Source of the DNA: Physocladia obscura
Lineage: Eukaryota > Chytridiomycota > Chytridiomycetes > Chytridiales > Chytriomycetaceae
NCBI GenBank assembly: GCA_027596945.1
Contig: JADGJH010001313.1
Span: forward strand, 1 to 10,716
Length of the DNA stretch: 10,716 nt
Direction of reading: 5' to 3'
In this document: in pieces, positions 7,845-10,716 of the stretch
Layout of the letters: each line of letters opens with the position of its first letter
Position numbering within the stretch: the stretch's first letter is position 1
The notes under the pieces: model-generated
Databases searched by the model: none
Seen by the model: only the letters and a program-made list of their open reading frames with translations
What the model was told of the DNA's origin: nothing
Position numbers and translations under genes: made by a program

Positions 7845-7864
7845 GTAACTGACACAAAAGTTAC
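7845..7864. repeat. Small perfect inverted repeat (6-bp arms, 8-bp loop)
   Basis: GTAACT at 7845-7850 pairs with AGTTAC at 7859-7864 around GACACAAA. It sits next to GGGGCTGTTAAAAA at 7831-7844, which has the look of a DNA-transposon terminus (G-run start followed by an AT tract). It lies close to where the minus-strand transposase appears to be interrupted. No partner end was found at the other side, so a transposon terminus is only a possibility. Confidence 0.3.
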
Positions 7865-8070
7865 CTCACAATTGAGAGGTTTGACTGTGCAATCTTTTTT
7901 TGCTTGTATAGCTTGAGAGTGAGAAGACTGAAAATTAGCCAAATTAGATTCATTAGATTATTTATTTAATAAACACGTTAACAGTTTGAGCTTTATATCA
8001 AAAATCAAAAACCAAACAAAATCAACAAAGTCCAAAAATCCACATCAAAAAGAATAAAAATACATCCCAT

Positions 8071-8343
8071 TTACTTCTTTACAAGAGTTGCAATGATAGA
8101 CATTAGTAGCTGTTGGTTTTGTTGTTGGTGTAGCTTCAATCTTGCTTCACAGTCTGCCAGTTCTCTGACCAATTGCTTCTCATGGTCAACCTGTGCACAT
8201 TCTGCCTTGTTTTTCTACTTTTCTCTTCTGTGAGCTTGCTCTTTCTTATGCTTGTCTTGTCTACAATCTAGCCCCTCTTGTCACACTTTTCTTTGTTGTT
8301 CCATTTCTTCTCAGCAAGCTTCCATTTTCACTGTATGATCCAT
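8071..8343 (-). pseudogene. Decayed charged, coiled-coil-like reading frame (91 codons, three internal stops)
   Basis: From an ATG at 8343 to TAA at 8071 the minus strand reads as a strongly charged, heptad-like protein, for example VDHEKQLVRELADCEARLKL, then a Gln-rich LHQQQNQQLLMSII and a terminal LVKK. Three in-frame stops interrupt it; two are TGA in positions where Arg would suit the charged helix. C-terminal coiled coils of this kind occur in Myb/SANT-type accessory proteins of DNA transposons, but I could not find a Myb domain upstream. Read as a relic of an element-encoded gene, with the family unassigned. Confidence 0.4.
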
Positions 8344-8834
8344 TTTTTCACACTTGAGATCAGTATCTGTTCATTTACATAAGAAGAAATTCTTGACAGA
8401 AATTTCAACTATTAGTATATTTAGAAAAATAAAATGCATACTTTTCCATACTGCCATCCTTTTATTTTTTCAAGAACATTGTGTGGATTTTGCTGTGAGG
8501 ATTTTTTTTGGTGTTGTTAGTGATGGTGGAAAATATGACAGCAATCTTAAAGAAAAGAGATGGCTCACTGAACTTCTAGTTTCTGATGAGGTAAGACAAT
8601 GTAATAGGTGGCTGAAACCTGCACCTGCCTTCAATTAGACTGCTGCTGACTTTGCCCATTGCTCTTTTGATGACTATCACAAACACCATTTTGTCCATGA
8701 TTCATTGGTTCAATGGCAATATTTTCTCATCATTTTGGATCTCTTTAGTCTTTCACTTCTTCAGTTTCTTCTCTGTATATCCCATTTTTTGATTCAGCAT
8801 CACACTGACAATTTTCATCTCCTACTTTGTCATC

Positions 8835-9275
8835 TCACAACAGTCTGTGATTGTCAAATAATATTTTGTCAAGAAACACAAGATTCTGTTTGCACCAGTC
8901 AATTGAATTCAATTCTATTGCATATCTAACCACATTGTCCATCTGCATTTGTAGTGTACACCTTTCCAGCACTTTGCATGTGTATCCAGCTTTGTGTAAA
9001 ATTTTCCAAACAGTCAAGTTTGCAATTGACATTGCAAAATGCATCATGAATTGTTTTTGGCACTCTTCCAAGAGCACTGTTGGCCAACAACAATAAAAAT
9101 TGACAATCCAGATTTTATACATGTCTTTGAACATCCTTTCTTGCTTGAGTCAACAGTTGCTCTTGAATCCCTCCACTGTTCCTGCATTGAGTAACCCATC
9201 AGTGAATTGTTGATATTTCAGTAAGTTTATAAGTAGCTTGATGGTAGACTTTAAGTTTGAGAACTGAGAGAGTTT
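8835..9275 (-). pseudogene. N-terminal half of an IS630/Tc1-like transposase (HTH plus first-Asp block), decayed
   Basis: Reading down the minus strand, a helix-turn-helix end comes first (ISTIH, TGA at 9199-9201, then WVTQC), comparable to STHTINRWISQ of the copy at 10387. After a frame change the second HTH follows (QERMFKDMYKIWIVNF, TVWKILHKAGYTCKVLER) and then NLVFLDKILFDN, the first-Asp block, with the Asp codon at 8868-8870. A further TGA lies at 9150-9152, and TGA 8835-8837 ends the frame. WIVNFYCCW... aligns without gaps to WIHEYFIEL... of the plus-strand copy for about 35 residues. This half and the 7310-7600 half have the same orientation and order, so they are probably one element, now split and non-functional. 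Confidence 0.75.
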
Positions 9276-9363
9276 TTGTTTGTTAAGATTCTACACCAAA
9301 AAGAAAATCCAGAGCTCTCTTTATAGCCTTTTTTTTTTGTAGTCTCTTCTATTTTGTTCCTTG

Positions 9364-9476
9364 AGATGCCTCTGAATTTTGAAATAGTATTTCAAATAAT
9401 TTGAAATAGTGTTTCAAATAATTTGAAATAGTGTTTCAAATATACTTATTTCAAATACATCAGTATAAAGGCATCT
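9364..9476. repeat. 22-bp palindromic tandem repeat inside inverted arms
   Basis: Three head-to-tail 22-bp units lie at 9378-9399, 9400-9421 and 9422-9443. Each has TTTGAAA and TTTCAAA facing each other around a 5-bp centre, so each unit is itself a near palindrome, and a fourth partial half (TATTTCAAATA) follows at 9447-9457. Seven-base arms AGATGCC (9364-9370) and GGCATCT (9470-9476) bracket the block as perfect inverted repeats. The whole could form a long hairpin and resembles a MITE or a fold-back element. It lies just upstream of the minus-strand transposase N terminus, so it could also be part of that element's end. Confidence 0.6.
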
Positions 9477-9596
9477 TTGAATTTTTCTCTTCAATGAAAA
9501 TATGTTTTGAGAAAAATCAAACAAATATGGCTTTTCTGTCATTGCTTATAACTCAAAATAATTGATGTTATAGTGAATGGCATTTGGTTTCTTCTC

Positions 9597-10028
9597 TTAG
9601 TTTTGTGTTGACTTTAGATAAGTCACTGTTTTGATATAGTTAATAACTAGCTTAATATCTTTTATTAATAAACTGAAGTTAGTTGTGCCAACAGTCAATA
9701 TATGTGCTGTGACTATCAACATATTCAAATCTGTTGGTACAAGAAACTGTGGATGCCTCCATAGTATTTTGCAATTGTCCTTTCTACATTTTCCCAAATA
9801 TTTTTTTTGATTTCTGATACAATTATTTATGAAAATGCTTATATTCAAAATCCTTTTATGCTGCAGAGTATTTCTCACTCTCTTCCATAATCTACTAGGC
9901 AAGCTATGCTCTTGTGTAGGATGATCCAGGAGAGTGTGTGTTTCCAGGCATTTGAACAGTATAGTAAGTGAAGTGGGTCTCTTACTATTAACTAGTGAAC
10001 ATACCAGTTTTTTCTCAACGGTTCTTTG
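9597..10028 (-). other. Unrecognised 143-codon open frame without ATG start
   Basis: The minus strand is open from 10028 (after TAA) to TAA at 9597-9599, without an ATG near its beginning. The reading is basic and Asn/Leu-rich (SRLWKRVRNTLQHKRILN, CRKDNCKILWRHPQFLVP). I do not recognise a domain. Being open over 143 codons in sequence this AT-rich and otherwise riddled with stops is notable. It may be a fragment of another element-encoded protein or an internal exon, or just a lucky frame. Codon bias cannot be judged because CpG is absent throughout. Confidence 0.25.
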
Positions 10029-10035
10029 TTAATTC

Positions 10036-10386
10036 TGCTGGCACCTCTGCAGTAGTGGATCACAGTGAGAACAACAGATCAGCTGAAACAGCATTGGTAT
10101 AATCTTTTCATAAAGATTGTTTACTTTTATCAACAGCAATTTTTATAATTTAACTTCATTGAGATAAACTAAGACAACAGAATTGATTGCCAACATTATC
10201 TGTTGCAATATTTGCAATGATTTTTTTTTTTTGCAACAAAACTTTTCATTGCACATTTTTCATTTTGAACAAATTGTTGCAATATTTGTTTAACAATTTT
10301 GGGAATGTGTTTGTGAAAATTTTTCTATTTTATTTTATTGTCTATTTTGAAAATGACTTTTTTGTGAGTTTTCAATAAACAATCAA
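10036..10386. other. AT-rich leader of the right-end transposase copy; no gene
   Basis: No coding signal is visible. The stretch holds a run of 13 T at 10220-10232 and two copies of GTTGCAATATTTG, at 10202-10214 and 10276-10288 (74 bp apart). The plus frame at 10187-10378 is Phe-rich low-complexity sequence from the T-rich DNA and is not taken as a gene. The terminal inverted repeat of the transposon that begins at 10387 should lie in this interval, but it cannot be recognised without the other end. Confidence 0.4.
10202..10288 (+). repeat. 13-bp direct repeat GTTGCAATATTTG, two copies
   Basis: Identical 13-mers occur at 10202-10214 and 10276-10288, about 100 to 185 bp before the transposase ATG at 10387. 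Direct repeats inside transposon ends can be transposase binding sites in Tc1-like elements (IR/DR type ends), so this is a candidate, but chance in AT-rich DNA is possible. Confidence 0.35.
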
Positions 10387-10716
10387 ATGGAATCAATTTG
10401 AGTTCAAGTTATATCAAGGCAAGCTAGTGCAAACACCAGAGCCCATGCGCTGTTTAACTGCTACTATCATTGCATGTATCCAGCACAAATTGGTGTGATT
10501 TTCTGCAAATCAACTCACACCATCAACAGATGGATTTCCCAATCTGAATTAGATGGCACATTGACAAGGATTACTTGAAAATTAGTAGATCAAAAGTTCT
10601 CTGCTGTTCAGAAGCAATGGATACATGAATACTTTATTGAATTGCTGCTGTCATTCTTGGACAAAGCTCAAGCTGCATTTTGCAAACAATGGCATAAGCA
10701 AATTAGTATTTCTCAT
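10387..10716 (+). pseudogene. N-terminal part of a second IS630/Tc1-like transposase, cut by the window end
   Basis: ATG at 10387 opens a frame reading MESI, TGA (10399-10401), then SRQASANTRAHALFNCYYHC, an AQIGVIF...STHTINRWISQSELDGTLT helix-turn-helix, a second TGA (10576-10578), then QKQWIHEYFIELLLSFLDKAQ and QWHKQISISH up to the end of the window. This is the paired-like HTH followed by the winged second HTH found before the DDE domain. Both TGAs sit where the family has basic residues, so CGA to TGA changes are likely. Orientation is opposite to the 7.3-9.3 kb copy and the two are clearly diverged. The catalytic domain lies outside the window. The copy is broken as it stands. Confidence 0.7.

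Larger units (their letters stand above)
7805..8834. other. About 1 kb of non-transposase sequence splitting the minus-strand IS630-like remnant
   Basis: The first-Asp block ends at 8835 and the second-Asp block is at 7580. The family usually has under 100 residues between them, so roughly 1 kb here is extra. The segment contains a small inverted repeat (7845-7850 with 7859-7864), a coiled-coil-like pseudogene on the minus strand (8071-8343), and a plus open frame at 8354-8638. In that plus frame the stretch GKYDSNLKEKRWLTELLVSDE is followed at once by GTAAGA, a good splice donor. No matching terminal inverted repeats or target duplication could be found by eye, so its boundaries and nature remain unknown. 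Confidence 0.4.

Noticed and set aside
1..10716. CRISPR arrays, operons, tRNA or rRNA genes
   Set aside because: No regularly spaced repeats with unique spacers, no Shine-Dalgarno-led polycistronic layout, and no cloverleaf or rRNA-like stretch was recognised by eye; a tRNAscan run would be the decisive test.

Overview
The window looks nuclear and eukaryotic. Six genes or gene fragments are packed into the first 6.9 kb, and four of the five recognisable ones either carry short GT-AG introns (49 to 129 bp) or sit a few dozen bases from a neighbour. Weak donors recur (GTTTGA, GTTTCT, GTTCTC). The mix of HGH1, a HINT3-type HIT protein, a 2H phosphoesterase, an F-box protein with plant-type leucine-rich repeats and a PLOD-type glycosyltransferase suggests an early-diverging fungus such as a chytrid. 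That placement is inference, since no rRNA or other phylogenetic marker is present.

Layout from the left. At 97-342 (+) an open stretch may be the last exon of a gene entering from the left. It faces a six-exon type II membrane glycosyltransferase of the lysyl hydroxylase/procollagen glucosyltransferase (PLOD) type at 390-2337 (-). Just upstream, on the same strand, lies an F-box/LRR gene (2378-3277, -). This is head to head with HGH1 (3331-4932, +), with only 53 bp between start codons, including a run of 18 T. An unassigned stretch with two small ORFs follows (5164-5504), then a single-exon 2H phosphoesterase (5529-6065, +), a 52-codon small ORF (6095-6253, +) and a two-exon, membrane-anchored HINT3-like HIT protein (6333-6900, +). 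These genes do not form an obvious pathway. They read as an ordinary gene-dense euchromatic block: eEF2 folding (HGH1), protein glycosylation (PLOD-type), protein-protein adaptor (F-box/LRR), and nucleotide or RNA-end chemistry (2H and HIT).

From about 7.3 kb the sequence changes abruptly. It becomes AT-rich, intact genes disappear, and I count only three CpG dinucleotides in the last 3.4 kb. This right part holds decayed mobile-element sequence. One minus-strand IS630/Tc1-like transposase remnant has its HTH near 9.2 kb, first Asp block at 8868, second Asp at 7578 and Glu at 7475, and appears split by about 1 kb of foreign sequence. A second copy starts at 10387 (+) and runs off the window. 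There is also a coiled-coil-like pseudogene (8071-8343, -), an unrecognised 143-codon open frame (9597-10028, -), and a 22-bp palindromic tandem repeat between inverted arms (9364-9476). Most premature stops in the transposase remnants are TGA at places where CGA (Arg) fits the family, which together with the CpG loss points to cytosine methylation followed by deamination.

I found no clearly new biological system. The most interesting signals are the sharp CpG boundary, the non-animal PLOD-type enzyme, and several small ORFs in the compact gene block.
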